From: Progne subis subis
Lineage: Eukaryota > Chordata > Aves > Passeriformes > Hirundinidae
DNA length: 64,000 nucleotides
Direction of reading: 5' to 3'
Assembly: GCA_022316685.1 (NCBI GenBank)
Contig: JAKJHU010000085.1
Location: 3,100,001 to 3,164,000 of the forward strand
In this document: positions 48,629-61,000 of the stretch, piece by piece
How positions within the stretch are numbered: position 1 is the first letter of the stretch
Layout of the letters: each line of letters starts with the position of its first letter
The notes under the pieces: model-generated
Told to the model about the DNA's origin: nothing
Database searches by the model: none
Seen by the model: only the letters and a program-made list of their open reading frames with translations
Program-made: the position numbers and the translations under genes

Positions 48629-51600
48629 ACTTTGTACTCAGGTTGGAAAAACAGGTCAGAAAAGGTTCCTGTCTTTGGGTGATCATTTCAAGTTTGGGGC
48701 ACACAGGGGCTCTCTGCAAACTGTGTGTCCTCATAAACGAGTCCCTGGCGGGGAGCTTGGGGGCAGCCTTTGTTTTGGACAATATGCTGAGTAGTCCCTG
48801 CTTTGTGCTGCCAGACAATGATGGCATTGATCAGCTTCTTGTACAGCTCTTCATTAGCTGGCAGTGCAGTAAATCACAGTCTTGTTTAAACAAGTCAGAC
48901 ACAACAGTGATTCGGTCGTTGATGCAGTTACTTCTCCTTCTATTCATTGCATTCAGAGTCATGAATAGTTTTAAAAGTAGAAAAATGCGACTACTTTGAA
49001 ATTTCCTTTTTTCCTGAGATGTTTTAGGCCATGCATTGCTGTCGTTTTATCCTGGTGAAAACCAACTGACTCCCCTGTGAAGGTGATGAGGTATTGCTTT
49101 GAGCGAGCACATTGATCTCCATTTCTTCATGCTCCCCCAGATGCAACAGAGAGTTGCTTTTGTCCTTGTGTTTACTCATGAGTTTTTGCATGGCCTGATA
49201 GAAGAAGGCCAGTGTGATGGTTTGCTTTGGGGAGGAAGGAATCTCAGAGCAGGAAACCAAATATTGCAAGAAAATTGTCAGCATATTGTCTTGTTTTGGG
49301 TGCTCCTCCTGCTCCCCGTGCAATTTGTGTCAATAAAAGACTCCTAAGAAATGGTTTTGGACAAGGCAGAGCAGGGAGCTGTGCTGTGTGTGAGGTTTTT
49401 AATGCTTCAAATAGCTGCCACGTCTGCCTTGGATGCTGTACTCGGCCAGGTTATGAAAGAAATCACATTAACAAAGTTATTGGATCCCAGATGAATCTAA
49501 AGAGCTGCAGGAGAAGAAAACAGTGACAAATGAGTCTGCCATTCCGAGGCACTGCAAATGGTGCTTACAGTTAAAGCTATTCCACTCCTTGCACCATTCC
49601 CTGCCAGCCCTGGAGTGCCAGGAGCCAGGATGGGGAAGCCTCGGGCTGGCAGAGCCCCCGGAGCCCCTGCAGTGGGGTCAGTGCTGAGTGACACATGGCA
49701 GGGGCTCTTCTTGAGCTTTCCAGAGCCCTGGGAGCTGCTCCTGAGTGCTCTGGCTCTCCTCTGCCCTCAGCTGCCCCTCCAGCCCCCTGCCCTAAGCAGT
49801 GCTGGGTGTCAGTGCCCTGGGTGCAGCAGTGCTTCACCCTGCGTGGGGTTACAGGCACCTAAATAAAAGGGAAACGTCTGTTCTCCTCAGGATCCCCGGG
49901 GAGATGCCGGGAGTACTCCCAGCAGAGCAGGGATTGTTCTGAGCAGCAGTATTTCCAGGGGTATCCCACCCAGGAGGGTGCTCTTGGGAGAGCCATGTTC
50001 AAGCAGCCCCATGTTTGTGGGGCAAACCTGGCACCCTTCCTCTGCCCCCAGCATGCTTTCCTTTAAATGGCTCACTAAGACCAAAATGTGTCTTCCTGTT
50101 CCCCCCACTGCATCCTCTCAAAAATTTTCCTGCCAAGAGAACTTTCTCAGTTCCTTTTTTTCCCTCATTGTGTGGCCCAACCTTCTGTGGTATTAATGAA
50201 GGAGTCCTCAAATGCATTTTCACTAAATCCCCATCTCTAATTGCGCCGGTCCTAGAGGACAGCAAGAGGGAAAGGCAGAGAAGCAGGAGTGTGGGATAGG
50301 CAATGCCTTGTTCATGAGCTTTCTAAGCATCTGCTCCAGCTAATGAGGGTCTGGGCAAGGAATGTGCCAAGCAGGCACAGGGAGCACAGGGATGCAGATC
50401 CCTGGTGGAGGGTGGTGATAAAATGGCACCGAGTGATGCCTGGGGACAGTCTGAGAAGTGTGTCCTGTCCTGGGAGGTGGCAGACTGTGACAATCAGGAC
50501 CTGGATCCAAATGCATTGTGAGTTTTGGCTTGTTTTGGATCTGGGAGTTTGGCTCTGGCCCATCTCTAATTTAATTTGCCTGGCCAGAGTCTTCTCAGTC
50601 TTACCCAGAAAAGGGGGGTGATTTAATTGACTTCCTCAGAGTTACTTAGGATTTGTGCCAGTAAAACTGAATTTGGTTGTGTGAAGGCACACGTGTGTGT
50701 GCCAGTGTCCTGGCTTCGTGTTTCTCTGGGAAATTTGTTAGGGACAGTGGCAGCCCCGTGTGGGTGGGTGGGCAGGACGCAGATGGAGAGGGAAGGGCCA
50801 TGTTTGGAGCTCTGTTTTTAATGACACACAGTAACACCAGTAGAACACTCTTAATTGTGGCATTTCCTGCTGTCATCTCCATAACGTGGTGTAAGTACCT
50901 ATGCTTCTCAGCTAAGATGACTTTTGACTCATTTGCCAAAGCTAACAACCCTTTAAAAATATTTTAAACCTTTTCAGAATTATTCCCCTGATGATCTTGG
51001 GACCAGTAGTCCTTTATTTGCCATAGAGCAGCCACAGAATGAATAGCAGCACTGTGGACTCCCTCAAACAGCGACCTTATGTGAGATGTAGCGATTACAG
51101 CAATTAAATCCTCTTTGCCAAGGCAACCAGGGCTTTATTTCTAACTGAAGTTACATTTTTTTCCCCCCAAATGAATCTCTTCTGCATGCATTATTCATTT
51201 TTCTTTGGAACATTTAGCCTGTGCAAATTTCACAGGCTCAGATTCAGTATTATTACTTATTAATTATTGTGTTGAGGTAATGTCTAGGACAGGCTGCCTC
51301 AAGGGGTCGGGGGGCACAGGGTTCCCCATGCACCCAAAAGCAGAGCAAGGCCATAAACTTTGTCTTGAGGTGGGGGTTGAAAATTTACCAGCATTTGTAG
51401 AACAACTCGTGAGAGTTTGCCGTTGCATTTTGCTTGACTCCAAACCCACGTCAAGGAAGTTTGGGATATTTTAGTCAGATGGATTCTTGGGCCAGTGCAG
51501 ATTTGACCATGCCCTTAAATTAAGTGTGTGAAGAAGGTTGGTCATGTCAGCTCAGGCGTTTTGAGTCCAACTGCATTCTTGTCATTGTGGCTCTTTCTTG

Positions 51601-52856
51601 GAGAAGGTCAGTGATCGACGATAATGGTTAAGGTGCAACATTTTCTTTAACAATTTTGGAAATTCTAATTTAGGATGCTCTTTGGAATCCTTTGTTTTTA
51701 AAAAAAGTGCTACTCTCTCCTTTTAGGATTGCATGCATTCATTGTCTCTTTCTGGTATTACATAAATAGCCTCTTGATTGACAAGGAAACTAGAATGATT
51801 CTGCTTAAATCTGTACTGCTCTCCTAAGAAATCGACATTCATTATTCCTGGGATGACTGAAAGATTTACAATAGTTTATAATCTGGTATCATTTCATTCT
51901 TCTTCTTGGTATTATTAATCACCTTGTCATGAAACGTCAGGAGAACTTTGTTCAGCTTGCATGATTTGGGCTGAGAAAGCCATCCTTTAATATTAATGCT
52001 TCTTAGGAAATTGGGTAGATATCTTTGCATTCTGGGAACCATAAATGGATGAATGATGTCCTTTGCCTAGACATTAGATGCTTACAGGCTGCTGAAGCTG
52101 AAGAATGGTTGAAAAAGCCCTGCAGCTGTACCACTGTGGGAAGAAAAATGACCTTGCAGAGCAGATCTGGTTCAGGTCAATATTTGGTTGTGGGATCTGC
52201 AGCCAGGGGTGCCAGGTGTTTGTGGTTCTGCTGGAACCGTACCTTGGTGTGGCCGCATCAGTGGCTGTGTCTCACCAGGGACACGAAAGCCAGGTCCCAA
52301 TTATTTGGTCATTTAAAGATTCCAGGTTGCATTTCCTAAGCCTGGAGGCAGTCAACCAGGATCCTGGCTGGCTTTCAGCTGCAGTAATTACAACTTGCCG
52401 GCTCAGATTTTCTCTGCCTCTTAAATCACATCCGCTATTTTTCACTTCCTTTGCTGAACTGCCGTGTCCCCTGTGCTGTTGTTGGTGATAATAGTTCTGA
52501 TGCTTTGCCTATTTATGTAACGTCACTTTATCTGTGATGTCTCACAGTGTTTGTACAAGGAACGTCTGTCATCGTTTTCGTTTTACAAATCACTGCCTTT
52601 ATTGCCCGTCTTCCACTGATACACCTCAAAGAGCAGATGATTCCCAAGAGGAGGAAGGCAATTCCTCTTCCACCCTCAAACTCTTATTTTTCGCTGAGGA
52701 TCCGGGGGTTGGTGGGACGCTCCTGCTTGGTCCCTTGTGTCTGTCAGCAGGGCAGGTGGATCGGGATGGCCCAGAGAGCGGTGCCGGGTTGGTGGGCACG
52801 GAGGTGCCACCCTGGGCTGTCCCCGAGGGGGATGCCCGGAGCCCGGCTGGTGGCAG
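48629..52856. other. Intronic sequence without recognisable genes
   Basis: Single-copy sequence with scattered short frames. AT-rich at 51480-52030, becoming GC-rich from about 52740 towards the minisatellite. No exon-like segment was recognised. Confidence 0.5.
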
Positions 52857-54175
52857 CGCTCCGTGTCCCTCCCTCTCGGCACCACTCCGTGTCCCTCCAT
52901 CCCGGCTCGGCTCCGTGTCCCTCCGTCCCGGCACTGCTCCGTGTCCCTCCATCCCGGCTCGGCTCCGTGTCCCTCCATCCCCGCACCACTCCGTGTCCCT
53001 CCATCCCCGCACCGCTCCGTGTCCCTCCATCCCCGCACCGCTCCGTGTCCCTCCATCCCGGCAGCGCTCCGTGTCCCTCCATCCCGGCTCGGCTCCGTGT
53101 CCCTCCATCGCGGCTCGGCTCCGTGTCCCTCCATCCCGCACCGCTCCGTGTCCCTCCATCCCCGCACCGCTCCGTGTCCCTCCCTCTCGGCACCGCTCCG
53201 TGTCCCTCCATCCCGGCAGCGCTCCGTGTCCCTCCATCCCCGCACCGCTCCGTGTCCCTCCATCCCCGCACCGCTCCGTGTCCCTCCATCCCCGCACCGC
53301 TCCGTGTCCCTCCATCCCCGCACCGCTCCGTGTCCCTCCATCCCCGCACCGCTCCGCGTCCCTCCATCCCGGCTCGGCTCCGTGTCCCTCCATCCCGCAC
53401 CGCTCCGTGTCCCTCCATCCCGCACCGCTCCCTGTCCCTCCATCCCGGCTCGGCTCCGTGTCCCTCCATCCCCGCACCGCTCCGTGTCCCTCCATCCCCG
53501 CACCGCTCCGTGTCCCTCCATCCCCGCACCGCTCCCTGTCCCTCCATCCCCGCACCGCTCCGTGTCCCTCCATCCCCGCACCGCTCCGTGTCCCTCCGTC
53601 CCGCACCGCTCCGTGTCCCTCCATCCCCGCACCGCTCCGTGTCCCTCCATCCCGCACCGCTCCGTGTCCCTCCATCCCCGCACCGCTCCGTGTCCCTCCA
53701 TCCCGCACCGCTCCCTGTCCCTCCATCCCGGCTCGGCTCCGTGTCCCTCCATCCCGTCAGCGCTCCGTGTCCCTCCATCCCGTCAGCGCTCCGTGTCCCT
53801 CCATCCCGCACCGCTCCGTGTCCCTCCATCCCCGCACCGCTCCGTGTCCCTCCATCCCCGCACCGCTCCGTGTCCCTCCATCCCCGCACCGCTCCGTGTC
53901 CCTCCATCCCGGCAGCGCTCCGTGTCCCTCCATCCCGCACCGCTCCGTGTCCCTCCATCCCCGCACCGCTCCGTGTCCCTCCATCCCCGCACCGCTCCGT
54001 GTCCCTCCATCCCGGCTCGGCTCCGTGTCCCTCCATCCCGTCAGCGCTCCGTGTCCCTCCATCCCGCACCGCTCCGTGTCCCTCCATCCCGGCACCGCTC
54101 CGTGTCCCTCCGTCCCGGCACCGCTCTGTGTCCCTCCATCCCGCCCCGCTCCGTGTCCCTCCGTCCCGGCCGGGC
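52857..54175. repeat. CpG-rich 25/26-bp minisatellite, about 50 units
   Basis: The constant part is CTCCGTGTCCCTCCATCC, followed by one of several 7-8 bp tails: CCGCACCG, CGCACCG, CGGCTCGG, CGGCAGCG or CGTCAGCG. Units are thus 25 or 26 bp with one to three CpGs each. Tail order repeats in part: a block with CGGCTCGG, CGTCAGCG, CGCACCG near 53730-53810 recurs near 54010-54070, showing segmental duplication inside the array. The + strand is strongly C-rich; the - strand has GGGATGGAGGGACACGGAGC-type G runs. Units lack stops, so five or six frames are open for 360-660 codons; none is a real gene. Confidence 0.97.
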
Positions 54176-54345
54176 TCGGATCCGAGCGCAGGCCAGGAGA
54201 GGGCAGAGCGGCCTCGTGTGTGGAGCACGAACCCCGCAGAGCCGCCCGAGGGACGGGGAGCGCCCCGGGAAGGAGCGCTGGCTGCGGGCTCGGCTGCCCC
54301 GGCTGGGAGCGGGCCGCTGCGCCTCGGCTCCGATGCCCCCGGAAA
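54150..54345. other. CpG-dense single-copy flank of the minisatellite
   Basis: Unique GC-rich sequence with roughly 20 or more CpGs in under 200 bases (GGATCCGAGCGCAGG, CCGCCCGAGGGACGGGG, GGGCCGCTGCGCC). Together with the array it forms a CpG-rich region of about 1.5 kb, long enough to score as a CpG island. No recognisable first exon or core promoter is visible, so an alternative promoter is only a possibility. Confidence 0.5.
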
Positions 54346-57300
54346 GGACTCAGAGCATCACCTGCCCCAAAAATACCTCCGTGAGGGGACATTTAGGAGC
54401 TGTCCCACCTGTGTGAGCCCCTGCAGAGGGCAGAGAGCCAGGGATGGTCTCGTAGTGAGCTCTGTTCAGGGTGCCCCTCACACCCTGGGGTGCTCCCAGG
54501 CTCGGGGCTCGTATCTGCAATTTGCTATCCCAAACTGAAATGCTTGGGCTGTGGTTTATTCATATTTGTTATTTTTTTTCCCTTCCTTCTTAAGGATAAA
54601 CCTTTATTCTTCCTTCTTAAGAGTAAATCTCTCCCTTCCTTAAACGATTTCTGGGAGCTGTTTCCTCTTTATGAATGTACTGTGCCCCGTGTGTGAGCTG
54701 GACATGGCAAATGCACTTCATAAAGCAAATTTCCCTGCTGGTCTGAAGGTTAAGAAGCTGTAAGTGAGATTGTCTCTTTGCAGAACAACTTTTTTTTCAG
54801 ACTTGAAAAACAATGGAAATGTAGTTAATGTTCAGCCCGACAGAGTCTTAGCAAACATATTAAGGGCTTCATTTAATAAAATCATATTTCACTTCCGTAG
54901 ACAAGAAGCAGAATAGACTTGAGTCTTTTTTAATGAATAAAGTCCTTAGTAAGGCACTTGCAATCTTTCTTTATGTAAGGCTCATTCTCAGGTTTTTTCT
55001 TTTGGGAGCCAGGAAGATTTAGTGCAGCGTTTTCTACATTGTGTCGTGCTTCCTTTGGAACAGAATGGAAAGGGAAATGTATCTTAATGTTAAACAGACG
55101 TGAAACAAAAATGTGGTTTTTCCCCGAAGAAAAGTTGAACATTTGCAAGAAAAATGTTCTTCACGGCAATTTCAATTCTGTTAAAAACACATTTACTGTC
55201 AGAAAATAATGGTGCTGGATGAGCTCTAATAATAACCCAATTTGTGTGTACCACGGGAGTGGACTTTTTCAGCCCTTTGTTGTAAGTCATGCTGGAAGGG
55301 CTGCCACTGGGCTACAAGAGCACAGATATTTTCACACTGGGATTTGTGTCTGCTTGAATTACGTGAATAACTCCATTGAAGTACAACTGGGGGAAAAAAA
55401 ATTCATCACAGTGACTTCTTATTAAAACATTGCTTTTTTTTTACTCCCTTCAGTGACGTTCGAGCAGCTCCATGTATTTTTTCCCCTCAGATTTCTCTTT
55501 TTAATTCTTTTTCTTAAACGCTCTGTGTGCACAGTGCTCCTATTGTACAACACCCAGAGCACGTGGCAGCAAACTCCCGATTTCTGGGGAGCTGGCCTGC
55601 TGCAGCTCACAAATGCCATTAATGAGCTGCGTGGGAGCTGCATTCCGGGGGTTGCACACTGCTCCCCTTCCCTTCTTTGTCCCGATTTGTTGAGATCAGC
55701 AGACTCACCAAAGCATGCTGGATTTAAAACTTGCTCTGAGGACGATCGAGCGGCGTTTTTTTTTTTGCCCTGAAATGAGCCGTTCCTCTGAACGTCGCTG
55801 CCAGCTCGCTTTGCTTGTGAGGACGTTCGCAGAAACGGGATGCAAAAGCGGCACAAATGCAGCCAAATTGAATACATTTACAGATGGAAATGGCTCAGCT
55901 TTTGCAGGCTTGTAAGTCTCTGTCGCTTGGTGTGGGTTTGCAGAGTCTCGTGTAACAGGTCCCTGAAGACATCGGCCCTCAGGTGCCACCGCAGCGTGCC
56001 AGGTTTAGCGCTGGTGACGGTGACAACGCTGGTGCCACCCAGCTTAGACACCTGCAGGTTTCCACAGCAGCACAGGTACCTGCTATCCCCTCTGGGCCCC
56101 GGTCAGTCATGCTTGATAACAGCGTGGAAATTGGATTTGTCAACTAGTAATCCCTCAGTGATCGATAATTAGTTGTAATTATGCGCTGTTTAAGAGCTGA
56201 GGAGAGAAAATTGGAGTTTGTGGCCGGAGGAGGAAATGAAGAATGGCAGGTACACCAAGGTGTTTGGCACACGAGAAATGCAGTTAAAGAACTGAATTTT
56301 CACCAAGTGGGTGAAACTGCCTTCTCCAGCCAGGCCAGGTCACACGGCTGGAGGGGCTCAGCAGGATAACGTAGTCCTTAAAGCATCACGACTTGGACAG
56401 CAAGGAAATTTGCTTTCGTTTGTGGTCTCCCAGAAATGTGCCCAGTGTGAAATGTCACAAATGTTGTTTGTGAAGTATTCTTTGAAATAGAATTGGAAGC
56501 TTCGGAAACTTCTCCTGTGTTTATGATCAAAGCTCCTTCCCCCACCTTGGTTTGTATTTTTGTCCAATAGATGAGCCAGGAGAAGCTGAAGTCCTTGAGT
56601 GTTCACTCGTGGGACTGTGCCATCCTCCACGCTGTCTCCAACAAGGTACAGCCCAGACATGTGGTTTGGTTTCAGATGGATGAGGAAAGGTCTTCCTGCT
56701 CTTCTTTTGGCTTTCTTCTCTGTTCCAAAGAGCACAACAGCTCAGGTTTCCAGATGGGCAGGGATGTTATTCCAGCTGTCTCTGAAAATCTAGTTGTGTC
56801 TGTCCTGGGATTTCTGCACCAGATTTGCAGTCAAATCTGCCACTGGTAATTCTCAGTCACAGAGCCAGAGAGGGTCTGTGCTGCTTTGTAGTTACACCCG
56901 TGGCTGATTGCCACTCTCTAAACAGACGTGCAAAATGAAAGTGTTTAACTGCGGGAGGCGGGGCTGAAGGAGCTGGAAGCAGACCTGTGCCCAGTGGTAC
57001 GTGAGCAAGAGCCAGCAAAATTTATGGTTTCTGAAGGAGCAGTATATTTTTAAGCTTCTTATATTCCTACACTTCACAGCCCAGATTAGCAGACTGTTGA
57101 CAGCTCCATGATATATTTGCTGTCACCTGGCTGGAGTCCGAAGCAAGTGATAAATTTTTAGTTTGAATGAGCTCGTGTGACATGCAGTGACAGATATATT
57201 TTTTGTTACTACAAGTATGTAGCGTGTCCTGTGCTTGGGGACTGTGGTGCTATTCTTGCTGTGGTCGTGAGTGATTTGCTTGCTTTCCTTGTGCTTCTGT

Positions 57301-57980
57301 TTCACCATCCAAGAAAAAAAAAGGTGGGGAAAATGACACATTCCTCATTTGTTGTGATGGCTCCTTCTTTTTCTGCCGTAGCCTGACACAGGCTCGGATC
57401 ATCTTCTCTGGGTTCAGCAGAGCCCATCTGCTGGCAGGAGGGAGCAAGTGCTCTGTGGAAAAGAACCCAGCATTTCCAGTTGCTGTTGCTGGGTTTCGTG
57501 TATCTTGGCTATATATCAGGAATTTACAAGAACTTGGGGTGCCTTGAAGTGATGCTACGATATTCTGGGAAGATACAGCTCCCAAAATACACGTTCAGGA
57601 TGGGAGAAGGGGCGGTGGGAATCAGTTTTGTCTTCACGTGACTGAACGCTTGGAGGAACTGAGTTTACAGATTCTGACTGTGGGTAAAACCTTAGTGCTG
57701 TGTTTTAGTGAGCTCTGTTCGGATGAAGCTTTCAGGGCAGAATAGTGAACAAAAAAAAGTGAATATGCATAATTAAAATGCCTGCTTTAAACTTCATGTC
57801 ATGTTCTTAACACTAAATTGGTGTTAAGGAGTTCAGCTTTCCTAGACAGTTTTCCTGGTTTTAAACCCTGGATACTTCCAGAGAGCAAGAGATTTGGTGC
57901 CAGCAGTCCCTCGTATTACAGGGCCCCTGCCATTTTTACATACCTTGGGGTGAAGGGTACAATAATTAATGGATTACGGG
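54346..57980. other. Intronic sequence without recognisable genes
   Basis: Mixed single-copy intron. No array or retroposon was recognised. Short overlapping frames only. Confidence 0.5.
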
Positions 57981-58055
57981 GATTAATATTTAATATTTTA
58001 ATTTTTAAATTTAATATTTTAATAATTTAATATTTTAAGTGTAAGTTAAATATTT
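57981..58055. repeat. AT-rich low-complexity tract (TTTAATATTT motif)
   Basis: Degenerate repeats of TTTAATATTTTAA over about 75 bases, almost free of G and C. Confidence 0.85.
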
Positions 58056-61000
58056 TTGAAACAATAGAATTATCCAGGTCCATAAACCCAGGGTTTTTTT
58101 GCAACAGATGGTAGAGACTGAGAGGGATCAAGAGACAGGGAAGCTGCATCTTTCCATATCAAAGAGATGTTTTGCTTTTCTGCTGGTGGAGTAAGGGATT
58201 AAACCTGGGCAAAAATTTGGGGGTTGTGTGTACTCATCAATACCTTGAGAGGGGCCATGTGTGGAGCTGGTTTAGTGGGGCTGTGTTTTGTGAGCAGATG
58301 AGGATCCCTGTCCAGCCCAGAAGCATCATCTGGCTCTGAGTTCTGCCCCCGTGACTGTTCTCTGCTGCTTGCTTCTTGCTCAGCTCCCCACACGTGCTCC
58401 TCCAGCTGGGGTGGAGACACTGAGTGAGGCATCTCTAAAACTCTGATGTGCTCGGACATCAAAAATGGAAGGTGCACCTCCCTCATGTGATTGCCTGCCT
58501 TAGGGGGGAGAGCATATGTACAGCAAATGGACACTTACATAACCCTATTAGCTCCTGCTGGCTGATTTCAACTGTTGGTTTGCCACGGGGAGCTGGAGGA
58601 GAAGAATTAGGTAATAAAAATAGAAAGATGACATCCTCCAGAAGGGCTCCATTCAGCACATATTGCTGGCTGGCCCCGTGGTTCAGAGCCGATAAGCAAA
58701 TTTGGCCCGAGTCCTGTTGCAGCATTTGATGATGGCACCAGCAGAGCAGAATTGGCAATATCAGCAGAGGTGGACGCTGTGGATGTGATCCCTGCCATCC
58801 GCTGCCCGCAGCGCAGACTGCGGGAGCCTGCTCTCTGTGGCAGAAACCTAAGGCCAAATTAATTGTGATTAATTTTGATTACAGACCATTCCCTTTGAAG
58901 TGACTCTTGAGATGAATTTGTCCCATGTGTGCTTTAAAGGGCAAGTTGCTCGCAAGTGCTCCTGTTAATGCACCCTCCAGGTTTATTTGAGATATCTTTT
59001 TTTTTTTTAGCAATTGGTTCCTGGTGCAAATATAGACACTTTGCATTAATTCCCTGCAGGGCTTCTATGCCATATTTTTAGGCTTTTGAGTGGCATTCTG
59101 GAAAACATGAAAGCATTATGGTAATGATCAAGGCCAATTCCTGTGTTCTTTATTCAAATATCAGTTAGGGGAAAAAAACCTGTGATACTTAATCATGCAA
59201 AAATCCTCCTAAGAGCTCATTTAAGAGAGGTTTTGAGTGGGGACCTCAAGATTTGGCCCCTAGTGCATGATGGATTTTAACAACAGCGAGGTAGTGATTA
59301 GGTGAAAGAATGGAAGCACAAGTGGTTGAAGTGCTGGCATGAAAAAAGAGTGAAGAGTATTGTCCAACACAAGGAGCTGTTGCATATGATTATATTTAAT
59401 GAAAAGGAAAGTACAGTGAATGCACTTTAAAGTGAATTCCTCCCACCGTTCTTTTCATTTGTTGGGGAATATTCAGTGGGACTGACTGAAGGCTTTGTCT
59501 GGTCTAGCAGGAGCCTCTCAGCTGCCTAATGGCTGTGCAGAAAGTGTGGCACAGCACCTTTTCTTACTTATTTACTGATCAAAAGGAGTGTTTACAGAAA
59601 GCTATGCTTTGCCCCCATTTTAAGAAAAGCCACCTCTGCTTCGCTCCTTGTGGTCTCCTGAAAGCTCTCGTAATGGGCAACGTTTCTCTCTACGAACAAA
59701 CAGCCAAATGTATTTGAAATGGAAAATTTCTGATTGAAATGGGCATCTCAGAGCTTCCAGCTGCTGGCAACCGTATGGCAAAAACAATTGCAACGTTTGC
59801 AATCTCTTTGCAGAAGCTGCTTATCTAACAATCAGGACAACTTTAAATATTTATTTGGAACTGGTTGGTTTCAAGTATTGAAAAGCACTGGTTTTTCCCG
59901 CTCTTTGCCTAATTAAAACAGGGTCATGAGAGCTCAAAGTAGGTCACTTCAGGGGCTTGCAGGTCTCTGCAAAGAGGGAGAGGAGTTTGGAAATGCTTGG
60001 GTTCCCTTGGAAGCTGTATTTTGAAGACCTTTCTAATTAAATGTGATGATTTCAAGGAGGGATCAGGAGCAGAGCAAAACTCCCCAGATGTTTTTCCGTT
60101 TGTAGGTAGAGATTGAGAGAGGCAGGCAGCTCTGAGGCTGGGGCACTGGCCTTGGGCTCAAACTCGAATTGAGGTTTTCTGTGCCATCTTTCCCATTTTC
60201 AGCAAAGGCAGATGCTGACCTCCAGCTCTGCTCCCTCCTGTGTTCTCTGCTCACACCTGAGCTCTGTGCTTGGGGAGTTTGTACTTGGGGGACTTTCTTG
60301 GTGGATTCCCCTCAACTTGGGTCTCTCTCTCCTCTCGCACAGCTTGTTCATGAGTCTCCAGCAAAGCTTTTTCTGACTCCACAACTCTGAGACTCTGGAG
60401 AAATTTGTGCAGGTGCTGATGTGGCTGCAGCAGCTGCTGTGTCATGGGGCTGATGGAATGGGGAAGAGAGGGGCTGTCCATCTCTGTGCCCCAGAAAGTT
60501 CTGTACATAGGTACAGAAAGTGCAGAAAGTCCTCTGCCAACTAGGAAATGTGATTCTGAAATTTATCCTTGCAAGTCCTTCTAACAGCTGTTCCTATTAG
60601 GAACTCAATCAGTACAGCATTGTGAATTCAGTCAAGTTTTCTCTTGACATGCTATAAATGTATTAAGCGATGAAATGTCATAGAACCAAAGCAAATTTGC
60701 ACTTATTCCAGAAAGAATTCTGAATATGTAACTGTTGGATTGGTAGTGGGGTAAGCAGAGATTTGCATTCCTTTTGCTTCATAATGGAAGTTCTGAAGAG
60801 TTGGCTTAACCTCCCGGTTAATGCGGTGGTAACCCTGCTGTAGCCAAATTGTTTCTCATCTCTAACCATTTTTGACCAAGTTTGAATCCAGGTGTTTGTG
60901 TCTGGTTCTGGTTTGCAACTGAATGACAGACATTAGTGAAGGTTCTGACTCTACTCCCGTGTATCTTTGCAGAATTCTCTTCCTGAGCCGTAGGAAGTGA

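Noticed and set aside
52534..54538. Proline/serine-rich frames of up to 663 codons (+) and up to 494 codons (-) over the CpG-rich array
   Set aside because: The 25/26-bp unit has no stop codons, so nearly all frames are open. Peptides are just the translated repeat, shifting frame with each unit-length change.
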